Shown one piece after another: positions 17,300 to 26,450 of a stretch of DNA of 64,000 nucleotides. A program made the translations under genes and the position numbers. A model generated the notes under the pieces. That model saw only the letters and a program-made list of their open reading frames with translations. It searched no databases and had not been told where the DNA came from. Numbering within the stretch: the first letter of the stretch is position 1; each line of letters opens with the position of its first letter. The stretch comes from an uncultured Treponema sp. (lineage in GTDB: Bacteria > Spirochaetota > Spirochaetia > Treponematales > Treponemataceae): assembly GCA_910584475.1 (NCBI GenBank), contig CAJUBD010000016.1:1-64000 (forward strand). Reading direction: 5' to 3'.

Positions 17300-18715
17300 A
17301 TGGGAAATTCCAATGATTTTTCACCGAAGGTAATTGAAGCAGTTACGGCGAAAGCGCAATGGTACGATGAAATCGTCATGCCGAAAATTCTCGAGGCATA
17401 CCGCTTGCTTCATACTTGCACAAAAAACCTCTATGATTTGATGATAAAAAAATCCGTCATCAAGGAAGATCCTTATAGGCTCGACAAAGAATTTTCAGGA
17501 CTGCAACAAATAAACAACGATCAATTTGCGGAGCCTGAGAGAAGCACGATAATCGGACTGCGCCTTTCAGACTATGAAACTATGCTAGATTGGCTTTGCA
17601 CTTACTATAAATTCTCGGTCGACAGTCTTACCATTTCCAACATAAAAAAATTCATCGACTTCAACAATTCCTTTCAATGGGCAAATCTTTCAGAAAACAG
17701 TCCGCAACCGAACACGCGCGGACTCGCAGGCATAGTCTCTGAAATGCGCAACAGCATGGACGCGCTTACGATAAGCACGCTCGGCGACATTCTCTCAAAA
17801 TGCAAAAGATGCACGGCGGACTTGACGGCACTGTTCAAGGACTTGGCGGATTTTGAAAAAGAATATTACAAATATAAAATCAGAAAAGATGTTTTCATGC
17901 ATCCGAAATTTGACGAAGACAAAGCGTTCAATTCTCCAAACGAAGAAATGGCGCAAATCAAACGCACTTTTCCGGCGGTTTTCGGAAAAGAACCTTTTTA
18001 CACGCAGCTCGTCGAAGAAATCATAAAAGAAGATCAGGACGCGGAAAAAGAAAAACTGCGTGCCGCGCTTTTAAAAAAACTTGAAGTGCAACAAGAGCAA
18101 CAGGCAAAGAAAAAAACAAGGACCGTTGACACGAGGGAAATCCTTATGACTGCCGTTCAATCTTTGTGCTCGTTTGCCACTCCGCTGGAAACGATTTACT
18201 CAAAATTGAATGAAAACAATAAATTGATAAAGGAAGCCTCAAACAAAGGTCTTGCAAAATTATTCGCGGCATTAAGAAAAGCATTCAACATTGAGGAGAA
18301 GCCGATTGTTTATGAAGTATTGATAATCGAAATGGGAACGAACGCACAAAAGAAAAGAAAAGTCGACTTTTATCCTTTCTGCGCTGACATCAAAAAGCGC
18401 GTGAACTTTTATAACGCTTTTGCGACGAAAGGCAGTCCCGGCTATAAAAAATTTCTTGGAGCGGAACCGACAAAGGCTTTGGAATTTTTGAATAAACAAA
18501 TTTCAGACATTCAAAATATCTCGGTGACATTGAAAGCTTTGGACACTTATTTTAAAAATTCTACAGTGCCAGAAATTCGCTTGAAGATTCGCGGACTTTC
18601 AATGGAATTGACGACCCTCAAAAACTGCACGATAAATACAAATCAATACATAGCCGACTATATGGCAAACATCGAAGAACAGGAGCAAATGAAAAAACTT
18701 GGAATCTCGGAATAA
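17300..18715 (+). CDS. Conserved hypothetical protein, probably spirochete-specific
   Basis: 471 aa, no family recognised. The sequence is hydrophilic and alpha-helical, with many K/E stretches (for example around residues 245-275, probably coiled coil) and no signal peptide or membrane helix. GATAAT at 17288-17293 lies 6 nt before the ATG, with no Shine-Dalgarno, so the mRNA may be leaderless. The stop overlaps the start of the next, secreted binding-protein gene by 17 nt, suggesting joint expression. Confidence 0.82.
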   Translation: MGNSNDFSPKVIEAVTAKAQWYDEIVMPKILEAYRLLHTCTKNLYDLMIKKSVIKEDPYRLDKEFSGLQQINNDQFAEPERSTIIGLRLSDYETMLDWLCTYYKFSVDSLTISNIKKFIDFNNSFQWANLSENSPQPNTRGLAGIVSEMRNSMDALTISTLGDILSKCKRCTADLTALFKDLADFEKEYYKYKIRKDVFMHPKFDEDKAFNSPNEEMAQIKRTFPAVFGKEPFYTQLVEEIIKEDQDAEKEKLRAALLKKLEVQQEQQAKKKTRTVDTREILMTAVQSLCSFATPLETIYSKLNENNKLIKEASNKGLAKLFAALRKAFNIEEKPIVYEVLIIEMGTNAQKKRKVDFYPFCADIKKRVNFYNAFATKGSPGYKKFLGAEPTKALEFLNKQISDIQNISVTLKALDTYFKNSTVPEIRLKIRGLSMELTTLKNCTINTNQYIADYMANIEEQEQMKKLGISE

Positions 18716-20288
18716 ATTTTTCAAAGCGACTTTCGCATTTTTATTTTTCTCATTTTTGGCGCAAAATATTTTCGCACAATTTCAGGGCGAAAAAGTTTTC
18801 GAAGAAAACGAAATCGATTCTGGACTTCAGCGCGAATTCGTGATGTATCATTCTCTTACGAATTTGAATCTCGATCCGCACACGAGCGCGTATGTTTTTG
18901 AAGCGCAAATTTTAAACGGCGTTTACGAAGGACTTTTTTCTTACAATGCCGCCACGCTCGAGCCTGACAACGCGCTCGCGCAGGAATACAGAATCTCGCG
19001 CGACAAGCTTCGATGGACTTTTACGATTCGTGAAGGCGCGAAAACTTCGAGCGGCAAAATCATCGACGCGCAGACAATAAAAGATTCGTGGCTTGATTTG
19101 ATTGCGAACAAAAGCGCGTACTATTCTTCGCTTTTGGACGTGATAAAAGGCGCGCGTGATTTCCGACTTGGAAAAGGAAAAAGAAGCGATGTGGCGATAA
19201 ATGTTTTGGGAAACAAGCTCAGCGTGGAACTTGTGAAGCCGACGAGCCATTTAAATAAAATTTTGTGCCATCACGCTTTTTCCGCCGTACCGCAAGATTC
19301 AAGCGCGAGCGGAGCGTATTACATAGAAAGCGTTACGCCGTTCAAATTGGTTCTCAAAAAAAATCCGAATTATTGGAACGCCGAGCAAGTTCACATTCCA
19401 CAAATCACCGTGAATTTCACCGACGACACCGAAGCGCAGACTCACGCGTTCAACATCGGCGCGGCGGATTTGATAAATGGTCCTGCCGAAATGAAAAAGA
19501 TTCTCGACAAAAACGCGATTCAACTTTCGGCAGAATTCGGGACGGAATATTTATTCTTCAAAAATGTTTCGCCAATTTGGAGCAACTCGGAATTTCGCAA
19601 TGCCGTGCTTACCGCGATTCCGTGGAATCAGTTGCGGGGCGAAAGCATGTTCCCTGCTAAAACTTTGGTCTGTCCTTCGGCGGGTTACACAAGCCCAGAA
19701 GGTCTAGACTATACCGACATCGATGAAGCGAAATTGATGATTGAAAGCGCAAAGAAAAAAAATGGAATTTCCGATAAAACGCTGGAACTGATTTTTGCGA
19801 TTCCCGACAATGAATATATGATAAACCGCGCGGAAATTTTACGCCCCTCCCTTGCGGAAATCGGAATTGAATTGAAGACGCTGAAGATTCCGATGCAAAC
19901 TTATTTGACTTCGATTGCCTCGACAAAAGCTGACTTGTTCCTGTACACCTGGATTGGAGACTTCGCAGATCCGCTTGCGTTCTTGGAATTGTTTCGAGGC
20001 GATTCCTCGATGAACGATTCAAAATGGCACGATGACGAATTCGACGCGTTGCTCGACAAGGCGGCGTTCACAAACGACTCACGCGAGCACAACGCGTTTT
20101 TATCAAGGGCGGAAGACATTCTTCTTTCAAGCGGCGAAGTTATTCCTATAAGCCATCCCGTCACATGCAGCATAATCGACTTGCAAACTGTGGGCGGCTG
20201 GATTGCGAACGCGATGGATATTCATCCTTTCAAGAATTTGTATTTCAAAAAAGTCGAATACGAATTCAAAAATGTCGTTTTAAGATGA
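18699..20288 (+). CDS. ABC oligopeptide-binding protein (SBP family 5)
   Basis: 529-aa extracytoplasmic solute-binding protein of the OppA/DppA type. A signal peptide (about residues 1-26: KFFKATFAFLFFSFLAQNIFA) ends at an AQF-type cleavage site; there is no lipobox Cys. SBP_bac_5 features include SLTNLNLDPHTS, ILNGVYEGLFSYN and the TFTIREGAKTSSG segment typical of peptide binders. The start is TTG at 18699 inside the upstream gene; AGGAG at 18681-18685 is rather far away (13 nt). No permease or ATPase genes follow, so it must share a transporter encoded elsewhere. Confidence 0.88.
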   Translation: MESRNKFFKATFAFLFFSFLAQNIFAQFQGEKVFEENEIDSGLQREFVMYHSLTNLNLDPHTSAYVFEAQILNGVYEGLFSYNAATLEPDNALAQEYRISRDKLRWTFTIREGAKTSSGKIIDAQTIKDSWLDLIANKSAYYSSLLDVIKGARDFRLGKGKRSDVAINVLGNKLSVELVKPTSHLNKILCHHAFSAVPQDSSASGAYYIESVTPFKLVLKKNPNYWNAEQVHIPQITVNFTDDTEAQTHAFNIGAADLINGPAEMKKILDKNAIQLSAEFGTEYLFFKNVSPIWSNSEFRNAVLTAIPWNQLRGESMFPAKTLVCPSAGYTSPEGLDYTDIDEAKLMIESAKKKNGISDKTLELIFAIPDNEYMINRAEILRPSLAEIGIELKTLKIPMQTYLTSIASTKADLFLYTWIGDFADPLAFLELFRGDSSMNDSKWHDDEFDALLDKAAFTNDSREHNAFLSRAEDILLSSGEVIPISHPVTCSIIDLQTVGGWIANAMDIHPFKNLYFKKVEYEFKNVVLR

Positions 20289-20384
20289 TGAATGCCGACT
20301 AAAGGTTGCGCCATTTTTTAAAAATTTGCCTGACGCGTTGTTGCCTCCATTCAGCGTATGCATAGATGAATCGGGTGATTATGT
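20289..20384. other. Gap between chromosome-type genes and the transferred cluster
   Basis: 96 bp without a gene or clear terminator, between convergent genes. Base composition changes here from the local norm to a more AT-rich cluster. Confidence 0.4.
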
Positions 20385-20957
20385 TCAACGCAGTTCCATC
20401 AAATCTGATTTCTCGTAGCGATTATGTCCTTGTAATGATTTTTTATATTTCCAACACTTAATTGCTTCTTCTAAAGATTTTCCTTTATTGTCTGCAAAAA
20501 AGTCTCGAATATAAGTATTGTACTCGAACTGTTTGTCAATTTTTGTTTTTCCTTTTTTCTTATCCTCAAGAATCTGATAATAAGCAGCAATCGCTTCTTT
20601 ATAAGTTTTCCCTGTATTGCTTTTTAGCCATTTTTGAAAAACTACATTGAATGAAAAACCGCTTCCAATGTGTTCTCTGAAAAATGCTCTATGCTTTTCT
20701 GAACAGACAAAATTCGCTTCAATTTTTGTATCTTCGCTAATGACAGATATTGTCGTTGTTCTTTTTCTTTCCGTTTGAGCAGACAATATTTTGCCTGTAT
20801 CAAGAAAATATGCAATTCTGTCTGTTATTTCTACTTTTCCACCCGAAGCAGGAATATCATTTTCTCTGCAAAAATTTACTAATTCCTCTTTCAAATAATA
20901 GAAATCACGAAATGTCTTGCTGTCTAAATTTCTATCTAAAATTGGTCTTTCACTCAT
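20385..20957 (-). CDS. SAP and DUF6434 domain protein
   Basis: 190 aa, probably cytoplasmic. The N-terminal half has a SAP-like helix-extended-loop-helix (LKEELVNFCRENDIPASGGK, near residue 25), a fold often used to bind DNA or RNA; the C-terminal half (HRAFFREHIGSGFSFNVVF onwards) matches the DUF6434 type. MSERP at 20957 is chosen over a longer hydrophobic extension. Function is unknown. It is the last gene of a minus-strand run of small Firmicutes-like genes with low G+C. Confidence 0.78.
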   Translation of the reverse strand: MSERPILDRNLDSKTFRDFYYLKEELVNFCRENDIPASGGKVEITDRIAYFLDTGKILSAQTERKRTTTISVISEDTKIEANFVCSEKHRAFFREHIGSGFSFNVVFQKWLKSNTGKTYKEAIAAYYQILEDKKKGKTKIDKQFEYNTYIRDFFADNKGKSLEEAIKCWKYKKSLQGHNRYEKSDLMELR

Positions 20958-20995
20958 AAATACCCTTTCTGCCGCACATAAAAAAAACAAATCTA

Positions 20996-21202
20996 TCAAT
21001 CTATCTTATTAAAAACAACAATTTGTTCTTTCATAGATATTTTTCCGACTTGATAGCCATATTCCGTAAGTTCCTTTTTGTATTTTAGAAAAGAGTGATC
21101 TATCGGTATCCCTGCAATATTCTGAATTTCTTCAAATGTCAGACGGAAAGATTGACTTCCGTTGCTCTGTACATATTCCCATAAAGAGCTATATTTGCTC
21201 AT
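20996..21202 (-). CDS. Small conserved hypothetical protein
   Basis: 68 aa. It resembles the short Firmicutes proteins beginning MSKYxxLWEYVQxNG (DUF7662-like); no function is known. The start at 21202 is preceded by GGGAG on the minus strand. It lies between an acetyltransferase and a SAP protein in the same orientation. Confidence 0.75.
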   Translation of the reverse strand: MSKYSSLWEYVQSNGSQSFRLTFEEIQNIAGIPIDHSFLKYKKELTEYGYQVGKISMKEQIVVFNKID

Positions 21203-21232
21203 TGTGTTTTTCTCCCTTCAAACTGGAAGCTA

Positions 21233-21739
21233 CTAAATAAGTTGTTTAGAAAAATAAAGTATAAGTTCATCATCGTTCACGCAAGGCTCATACTGTTCCA
21301 TGCGTTTGCCATTAAACCATACTCCGCTGCCGTCGGGAACATATCCACGCTTAACATACATCCTTTGCGCAGCACCATAGCCATAGTGAAGCCCCACTCC
21401 AAGACAAATTGTAGGTGAATATTCCCTGACATAATTTTCAATAGCGTCCATGATTGCAGTTCCAATGCCATTTCTCTGATATTTTTCCAGTACATTGAAA
21501 TCCACAATTACAGGAATGCTTTTATCCTTGAACGGTCCTGATATATCATGAGAAAGAAGCGTAGCGTATCCCGCTGCATTTCCGTCAACTTCAGCCACAA
21601 ACAATTTTCCTGTATCATTTTTCTGCTCATCATAATACATCTGATATAGTTCTACAGATTTATGCCAGCCTTGTTTTTCAAACTCAATAGGAAATTCAAT
21701 TATATCAGATTCTAACATTTTTCTAATTTTGATTTTCAT
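21233..21739 (-). CDS. GNAT family N-acetyltransferase
   Basis: 168-aa GCN5-related acetyltransferase. The acetyl-CoA pyrophosphate loop is visible as KYQRNGIGTAIM (Q/R-x-x-G-x-G/A) at about residue 88, followed by the YGAAQRMYVKRGYVPDGSG segment of motif B. The substrate cannot be inferred. A GGGGGC ribosome-binding site precedes ATG 21739. Codon choice is more AT-rich than that of the flanking purB gene, in keeping with transfer. Confidence 0.88.
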   Translation of the reverse strand: MKIKIRKMLESDIIEFPIEFEKQGWHKSVELYQMYYDEQKNDTGKLFVAEVDGNAAGYATLLSHDISGPFKDKSIPVIVDFNVLEKYQRNGIGTAIMDAIENYVREYSPTICLGVGLHYGYGAAQRMYVKRGYVPDGSGVWFNGKRMEQYEPCVNDDELILYFSKQLI

Positions 21740-21758
21740 AAGCCCCCAAATTTAAAAT

Positions 21759-21974
21759 TTAATTATTCTCTCGCATGATTCGACAAGGGTTTCCATATGC
21801 TATCATATTGCTTGGAATATCTTTCGTCACAATACTTCCTGCACCGATTACAACATTATCTTCAATAATAACTCCCTGCATGATGATAGCTCCGCCACCA
21901 ATCCATACATTATTGACAAGTGTAATGGGGAACAATTCCCACAATTCCTCTAAGCTCGAATCCTTTATCTGCAT
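21759..21974 (-). pseudogene. Maltose/galactoside O-acetyltransferase, C-terminal fragment
   Basis: 71 aa matching only the last third of a hexapeptide-repeat sugar O-acetyltransferase: VNNVWIGGGAIIMQGVIIE, IGAGSIVTKDIPSNMIAYGNPCR. The N-terminal domain and catalytic His of the left-handed beta-helix are missing, while the full family length is about 185 aa. A truncated remnant, probably cut when the cluster was acquired. Confidence 0.8.
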
Positions 21975-21990
21975 TTTTCAAAAACTCTGT

Positions 21991-22353
21991 TTAACTTTTT
22001 TTGCCTGAGCTGTAAATACTTCCGCACGCTTTGCATGTTATTTTCATTTCATAATCCGTTAATTTTTTATCCAATATTGTAATCAGCGGCTCATTATCGT
22101 GCGCACAGCAATATCTGTTTTTTATGACAACCAATTCATCATCGCAGGTCTGACCTTCATTGCTGTCTTCAAAATCCAACAGGGCGCTGCCTTGACTGCC
22201 GCAACTGCATTGATACTTTAATTCCAATTTATCATAGGTTGAATAACACAAATAGCCTATATTTTCATTGCACTTATCGCAATACATCCAACCGCCGTAA
22301 TTGGTTGCCAATCTTGTGTTTACCAATTCCTTGTTTTTCAATACTCTTGCCAT
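21991..22353 (-). CDS. Zinc-ribbon-like hypothetical protein
   Basis: 120 aa with three Cys clusters: CDKC (about residue 25), CSC (46) and a C-terminal CKAC, plus a CCAHD stretch, suggesting one or two structural zinc sites. The start MARVLKNKELVNTRLATNYGG at 22353 has GGGAG 8 nt upstream, at the end of a hairpin leader (22369-22445). No function recognised; similar small proteins occur in Firmicutes. Confidence 0.75.
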   Translation of the reverse strand: MARVLKNKELVNTRLATNYGGWMYCDKCNENIGYLCYSTYDKLELKYQCSCGSQGSALLDFEDSNEGQTCDDELVVIKNRYCCAHDNEPLITILDKKLTDYEMKITCKACGSIYSSGKKS

Positions 22354-22368
22354 AAATTTATCTCCCAT

Positions 22369-22445
22369 AAAAAGTCAAGGGCTATTTTTCAAAATCGCTC
22401 TTGACTTTTTAGCGTGCGCGTCAAGCAACTTTTTGCGACGCGCAC
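22369..22445. repeat. Class B leader hairpin repeat
   Basis: AAAAAGTCAAG (22369-22379) pairs perfectly with CTTGACTTTTT (22400-22410), followed by GTGCGCGTC (22414-22422) with GACGCGCAC (22437-22445). On the minus strand the first hairpin runs straight into the ribosome-binding site of the downstream gene (TTTTTATGGGAG). Similar units occur at 41731-42020 and, in part, before parB. Confidence 0.78.
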
Positions 22446-22673
22446 AAATACCTCCTTTAAGCTTCTTAATTATAACTGTTTTCCATGCATAGTCAAAGTC
22501 CTTTGTACTTTTCTGTCGCCAAAATGTTGTCACGCATTTATTATGACAAATCCTCATAAATTGGCAACCTATTTTTGAAACGTTACGCAGTAAAAGCCTC
22601 TTTCGGAGGATAGAGGCATAAAATATCATCGAAGAAAATCAGGAAAACATTCTATTCGCATGCAAATTATGCT
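22446..22673. other. Gene-free stretch
   Basis: A minus-strand frame across 22375-22629 is open but consists largely of the class B palindromes and has no ribosome-binding site; I do not call it a gene. Nothing else is visible. Confidence 0.4.
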
Positions 22674-23558
22674 CTATTGAAATAATAGTGTTTTATTTTT
22701 TGTGTCTAAAACCGCTCCTCTGCCGATAGGAAAAATCGCATGATTGGAGCCATGACCGAAATCGTCACAATAAGCCACAGGAATGCTGTATTTTTTACCG
22801 AACCGCTCCAGTACTTCAAACAACATTGGCGAAATATCATCTGAATAATGTCCAAACAACAAACCTGTTACTTGTTCCATCAACCGGCTTTGTCCTATAC
22901 AAGTTAAAAACATGCTGACATCTTGAACGGTTTGAAATTTATCCGATTCTTCAATAAACAATATATAATTTCTGTCTGTTTGATAAGGAAAGAATCTGCT
23001 CCCTAAAGTCAAAACAAAATTGAGTAAATATCCGCCAACAAGGCTTCCTTCGCACCATCCCTCTGTTATAGTATACCAATCACTATTACTAATATAATCT
23101 GTTACAGTTCCATCTACCAAATGCGAAAAAAATTGTTTTCTGTCGTATTCGTTGATATTATCAAATAATCCTGGAGTCTGCCCATAGTATGTCGTTATGC
23201 CTGTATTAGCGTATATAGCATTAAGTATGGATGTTCCATCACTATAACTCAAAAAAAGTTTCGGAGTTTCTTTTATTCTATCATAATCAATATACGGAAG
23301 TAAATCTACACTTCCATACCCCCCCCCACCAAAGAATACCATCCTTACATTTTCGTCATATATCATCTCGTTCAAATCATCAACACGCTCTGCTACACTT
23401 GCAGTATATTTATAAGTGTCTTTATAAATATTTTTGCCGAATTTGACTTGAAATCCCAATCTTTCAATGCCTTTTGCGTACTTTTCATAATCATTTTGAT
23501 TTGCTACCCAACTTGGTGATATAATCCCAATGGTATCGCCATGTTTTAACAAATTCAT
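22674..23558 (-). CDS. LD-carboxypeptidase / MccF-like S66 peptidase
   Basis: 294-aa serine peptidase of family S66, which includes LD-carboxypeptidases of murein recycling and MccF self-immunity enzymes against microcin C-like aminoacyl nucleotides. The Ser nucleophile lies in LSYSDGTS, the catalytic Glu in LFIEES and the His in GHGSNHAIFPIG. MNLLKHGDTIGIISPS is the expected N-terminus; GGAG precedes ATG 23558. A run of nine G on the coding strand (23319-23327) encodes the GGGG of FFGGGGYGSVDL; one base more or less would destroy the gene. Transfer from Firmicutes is likely. Confidence 0.87.
   Translation of the reverse strand: MNLLKHGDTIGIISPSWVANQNDYEKYAKGIERLGFQVKFGKNIYKDTYKYTASVAERVDDLNEMIYDENVRMVFFGGGGYGSVDLLPYIDYDRIKETPKLFLSYSDGTSILNAIYANTGITTYYGQTPGLFDNINEYDRKQFFSHLVDGTVTDYISNSDWYTITEGWCEGSLVGGYLLNFVLTLGSRFFPYQTDRNYILFIEESDKFQTVQDVSMFLTCIGQSRLMEQVTGLLFGHYSDDISPMLFEVLERFGKKYSIPVAYCDDFGHGSNHAIFPIGRGAVLDTKNKTLLFQ
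23319..23327 (-). repeat. Run of nine G (coding strand) in the S66 peptidase gene
   Basis: Nine consecutive C on the plus strand within the coding region, in the in-frame state. In related enzymes this position is usually RGGYG, so a long G run is not required by the protein. Confidence 0.85.
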
Positions 23559-23661
23559 ATATTTCTCCTTTCGCAGCATTCCCTGCTTCAATCTGTAAAA
23601 TGAAAGATTTGTCTACTTTAGCAAGTTACCAATTTGATTATATTACCCGTACCCTCCATTT

Positions 23662-25086
23662 TCATAATTCGCCAGCCAATTCCTTATACTTCTTTGCGAG
23701 CCGCCTTGACTTTTCCGCCGCCAATCCGCGATAGTTTTCAGGCTTTGCGAAAAACAAATCCGCGTCCTTTCCGAGTTTTTCCAATTGCGCTTGAATTCTT
23801 TCGTAAGAATCGGCGTGATTTTTGAGAACGTCGAAAAATTGCGCGTTAGTCTCTTCGGCTTCAAGTGTAATCTTTCGAATCACTTCGTGCGCGTCGCTCA
23901 CTCCGCTTTCGGCAAGCAAAATGTATGCGGCTTCGGCAAGGACTCCGCCCCGAACTTTTCCGCCAGCGTTTTCCAAATTGCGCGCCATATTTTCGCGGTC
24001 GGCCTGCAAGCCGCTCACGACTTTTTTCATTCGGGCGATTGCCATCGTAAATCCCGCAAGATAGTCCGAAATGAATCTTTGGCTCGCGGAATTCGTCAAG
24101 TCGCGCTGATGCTCAGAAATTTGATCCATGAAAAAAGTGACTACGCGCGGAGCGAACGCCTTCCACAAGGATTTCACATGCTCGCTGTTCCACGGATTTC
24201 GTTTTTGCGGCATCGTCGAAGAGCCGACTTGCGTGGAAGAAAAATATTCGAAAACTTCGCCGATTTCACTGCGCTGCAAATTGCGCAAGTCGTCCGCCAA
24301 GTTCGCAATGATTCCAAACGCCACATTGCATTCAAGCAAAAGCCGCAAAAGATATTCTGGCTCTACAAGTTGGTTGGAATATTCGCTCGGCTCAAGTCCG
24401 ACATATTCCAAATATCGCTTCTCCAAATCCTCGGGATCTTTTACAATCATCGAAGGCCCATTGTACGCGCCCACAGGTCCCGCCAATTTTCCTTTTAATT
24501 GCTTGCTCAAATCTTCGATTCGCAGAATTGATTTCCCAAGCCTCGAAACGAATTCCGCCACGCTCCAACCGAACGTAATAGGAACTGCATGCTGACCGTG
24601 AGTGCGACCCACTTGCGGAGTTTCGCATTCGCGTTCGGCGATTTCGCACAAAGCCTTTTCCAAGCCTTTCAATTCTGGCAAAACTACATTTTGAACTGTG
24701 TCACGCACGCGCATGCTCAAAGCCGTGTCCAAAATGTCGACGCTGGTCGCGCCCAAATGAACGAGCGGCGCAATTTCCTCTGGAACTTTCTCTTTAAAGA
24801 CATTCACCAAAGCGCGGATATTGTGCTGGGTTCTTTCTTCCTCCGCGTAGACTTCTTCGGGGTCGATGTTTGCGGCCGCTTCGTCCAAAGCCTTTTCCAA
24901 TTCAGCGGTAAGGATTCCACGGACGCTCAAATGCGCTTTTACCAACGCCGCCTCAGCGCGGGCGCAAGACAAAACCGAAGCGGATTCCGAAATGTATTTT
25001 GAAAGATTTTCAAAAACTGATTTTTCAGAAATCGAATAGCGATGATCCAGACAAGAAATATTGTCAAAAATGTTTCGTGTTTCCAT
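23662..25086 (-). CDS. purB: Adenylosuccinate lyase
   Basis: Cleaves adenylosuccinate to AMP and SAICAR to AICAR with release of fumarate. The 474-aa protein shows the fumarase/aspartase superfamily signature GSSTMPQKRNP (flexible catalytic loop), GRTHGQHAVPITFGW with the catalytic His, and HLGATSVDILDTAL. The start METRNIFDN at 25086 sits 6 nt after a TATCAT -10 box with no Shine-Dalgarno, so the mRNA is probably leaderless. Together with purA at 3.6-4.8 kb it completes IMP to AMP. Confidence 0.95.
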   Translation of the reverse strand: METRNIFDNISCLDHRYSISEKSVFENLSKYISESASVLSCARAEAALVKAHLSVRGILTAELEKALDEAAANIDPEEVYAEEERTQHNIRALVNVFKEKVPEEIAPLVHLGATSVDILDTALSMRVRDTVQNVVLPELKGLEKALCEIAERECETPQVGRTHGQHAVPITFGWSVAEFVSRLGKSILRIEDLSKQLKGKLAGPVGAYNGPSMIVKDPEDLEKRYLEYVGLEPSEYSNQLVEPEYLLRLLLECNVAFGIIANLADDLRNLQRSEIGEVFEYFSSTQVGSSTMPQKRNPWNSEHVKSLWKAFAPRVVTFFMDQISEHQRDLTNSASQRFISDYLAGFTMAIARMKKVVSGLQADRENMARNLENAGGKVRGGVLAEAAYILLAESGVSDAHEVIRKITLEAEETNAQFFDVLKNHADSYERIQAQLEKLGKDADLFFAKPENYRGLAAEKSRRLAKKYKELAGEL

Positions 25087-25092
25087 AGAAAA

Positions 25093-25121
25093 ATGATAAC
25101 GCAAAGGCGAAAAATAATCAA
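25093..25121 (-). promoter_or_regulatory. Promoter of purB (leaderless type)
   Basis: On the minus strand TTGATT (25121-25116), 17-bp spacer, TATCAT (25098-25093), then 6 nt to the ATG. Confidence 0.68.
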
Positions 25122-25147
25122 CCTATCTTGACGCAAAGCATCGATAT

Positions 25148-25387
25148 GTGCCTCAAGCGTACGAGTCAAAAACGGGCAGATATCTTAATTTTCAAACAGA
25201 TAGAATTTGTTGGCATTATCACTATTCAAATTCTCTGGTAACGTCTAATGGACCGACAAGCGGCTGGATTAGTACAAAAGGACTTCGGAGTTATGTCGAA
25301 TCTAATAACACTTTGTCCATAACACTGAGTGAGGAAATATCTCATTATTATAAAATAGAAAAATTGACAGATTCTATGCTTTTGTAA
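25148..25387 (+). other. Short open frame, doubtful gene fragment
   Basis: 79 codons from a GTG with no ribosome-binding site; the product is rich in S, Y and N and matches nothing I recognise. Base composition is AT-rich. The next 150 bp up to pyrF hold no gene. It could be the tail of a lost gene. Confidence 0.3.
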
Positions 25388-25541
25388 AAAAAGAAAGTTC
25401 TGTTACAACAAGTCAGATAGAAACAGACAAAGAATTATTTTTCTATAAATAAATGCCCTTCATATACTGCAATAGCATAAAAATAATTCTGCCCGCCGTC
25501 TCCCTCTTTATCATTTCCAATTTTTTTGCTAAAATAAAAAT

Positions 25542-26450
25542 ATGAAACACAAAATGCAAATCTTGCAGGAGGCGACGCGGCGTTTCGGGCCGCTGTGTGT
25601 CGGACTTGACACCGACCCTTCTTACATTCCGCAAAATATTTTGAAAGAATTCCCATCGCCTGCGGCGGCGGTTCTTGCCTACAACAAGGCTATCATTGAA
25701 CGAGTCGTTCGCGATGGAAGCGCGTGCTGCTTTAAGATTCAGGCGGCGTATTACGAGGCGATGGGCTTGCAAGGAATGGACTCTTTCGCGCAAACTTTGC
25801 GGGCGGTGCGCGAGGCGGGCTTTGTCGCAATCAGCGATGTGAAGCGGGGGGACATCGCGGCGAGCGCGCAGGCTTATGCGCGCGCTCATTTTTCGGGCGA
25901 CTTTGAAACCGACATCATCACCGTGAATCCCTACATGGGATTTGACACGCTCGAACCTTTTACGCAAATGTGCGTGTCGCAGAAAAAAGGCGTTTTCGTT
26001 TTGTTGCGGACTTCAAATCCAGGAGCCGTCGACATCGAGCAAAAAGATTTGGCGCAAGGAGGGCGCGTCCTTGATTGCGTGGGCGCGGAACTCAATCGCA
26101 TTTTGCAAAAAACGGAATCTGATTTTCCAGAACAGACTTGCTCGTGCGTGGGCGCGGTTGTGGGCTGCACTCACAAAGACGACGCGGAATTTTTGCGCAA
26201 AGCCTATCCGAAGATTTTCTTTTTGATTCCGGGTTATGGAGCGCAAGGCGGCGACGCTGAAATCTGCGCGACGCTTTTGCAAGAAGCGGGTGGCGTAGTG
26301 AATTCAAGCCGAGGAATTTTGTGCGCGTATAAAAAGGATTCTGCGCTCGCAGAAAAGTTGGCGAGCAATTCGCTCACAATGGAAGACATTGCGGAAAGCG
26401 CGGCGCGTGCCGCAATCGCAAGCAAAAAAGATTTGACGAGGTTTGTATGA
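25542..26450 (+). CDS. pyrF: Orotidine 5'-phosphate decarboxylase (type 2)
   Basis: Last step of UMP synthesis. The 302-aa length and the FGPLCVGLDTDP N-terminus match the longer type-2 family. The catalytic Asp-Lys pair lies in AISDVKRGDIAASA (about residues 95-108); LIPGYGAQGG is the C-terminal phosphate-binding segment. TAAAAT at 25530-25535 ends 6 nt before the ATG and there is no Shine-Dalgarno, the same leaderless layout as metF and purB. Its stop overlaps the start of pyrKD by 4 nt. Confidence 0.95.
   Translation: MKHKMQILQEATRRFGPLCVGLDTDPSYIPQNILKEFPSPAAAVLAYNKAIIERVVRDGSACCFKIQAAYYEAMGLQGMDSFAQTLRAVREAGFVAISDVKRGDIAASAQAYARAHFSGDFETDIITVNPYMGFDTLEPFTQMCVSQKKGVFVLLRTSNPGAVDIEQKDLAQGGRVLDCVGAELNRILQKTESDFPEQTCSCVGAVVGCTHKDDAEFLRKAYPKIFFLIPGYGAQGGDAEICATLLQEAGGVVNSSRGILCAYKKDSALAEKLASNSLTMEDIAESAARAAIASKKDLTRFV

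Noticed and set aside
22375..22629. 84-aa minus-strand frame
   Set aside because: Made mostly of the class B palindromes; no start signal.
20385..23558. Chromosomal integron cassette array
   Set aside because: The single-gene, co-oriented layout is suggestive, but no attC-like imperfect palindromes lie between the genes and no integron integrase is in the window.
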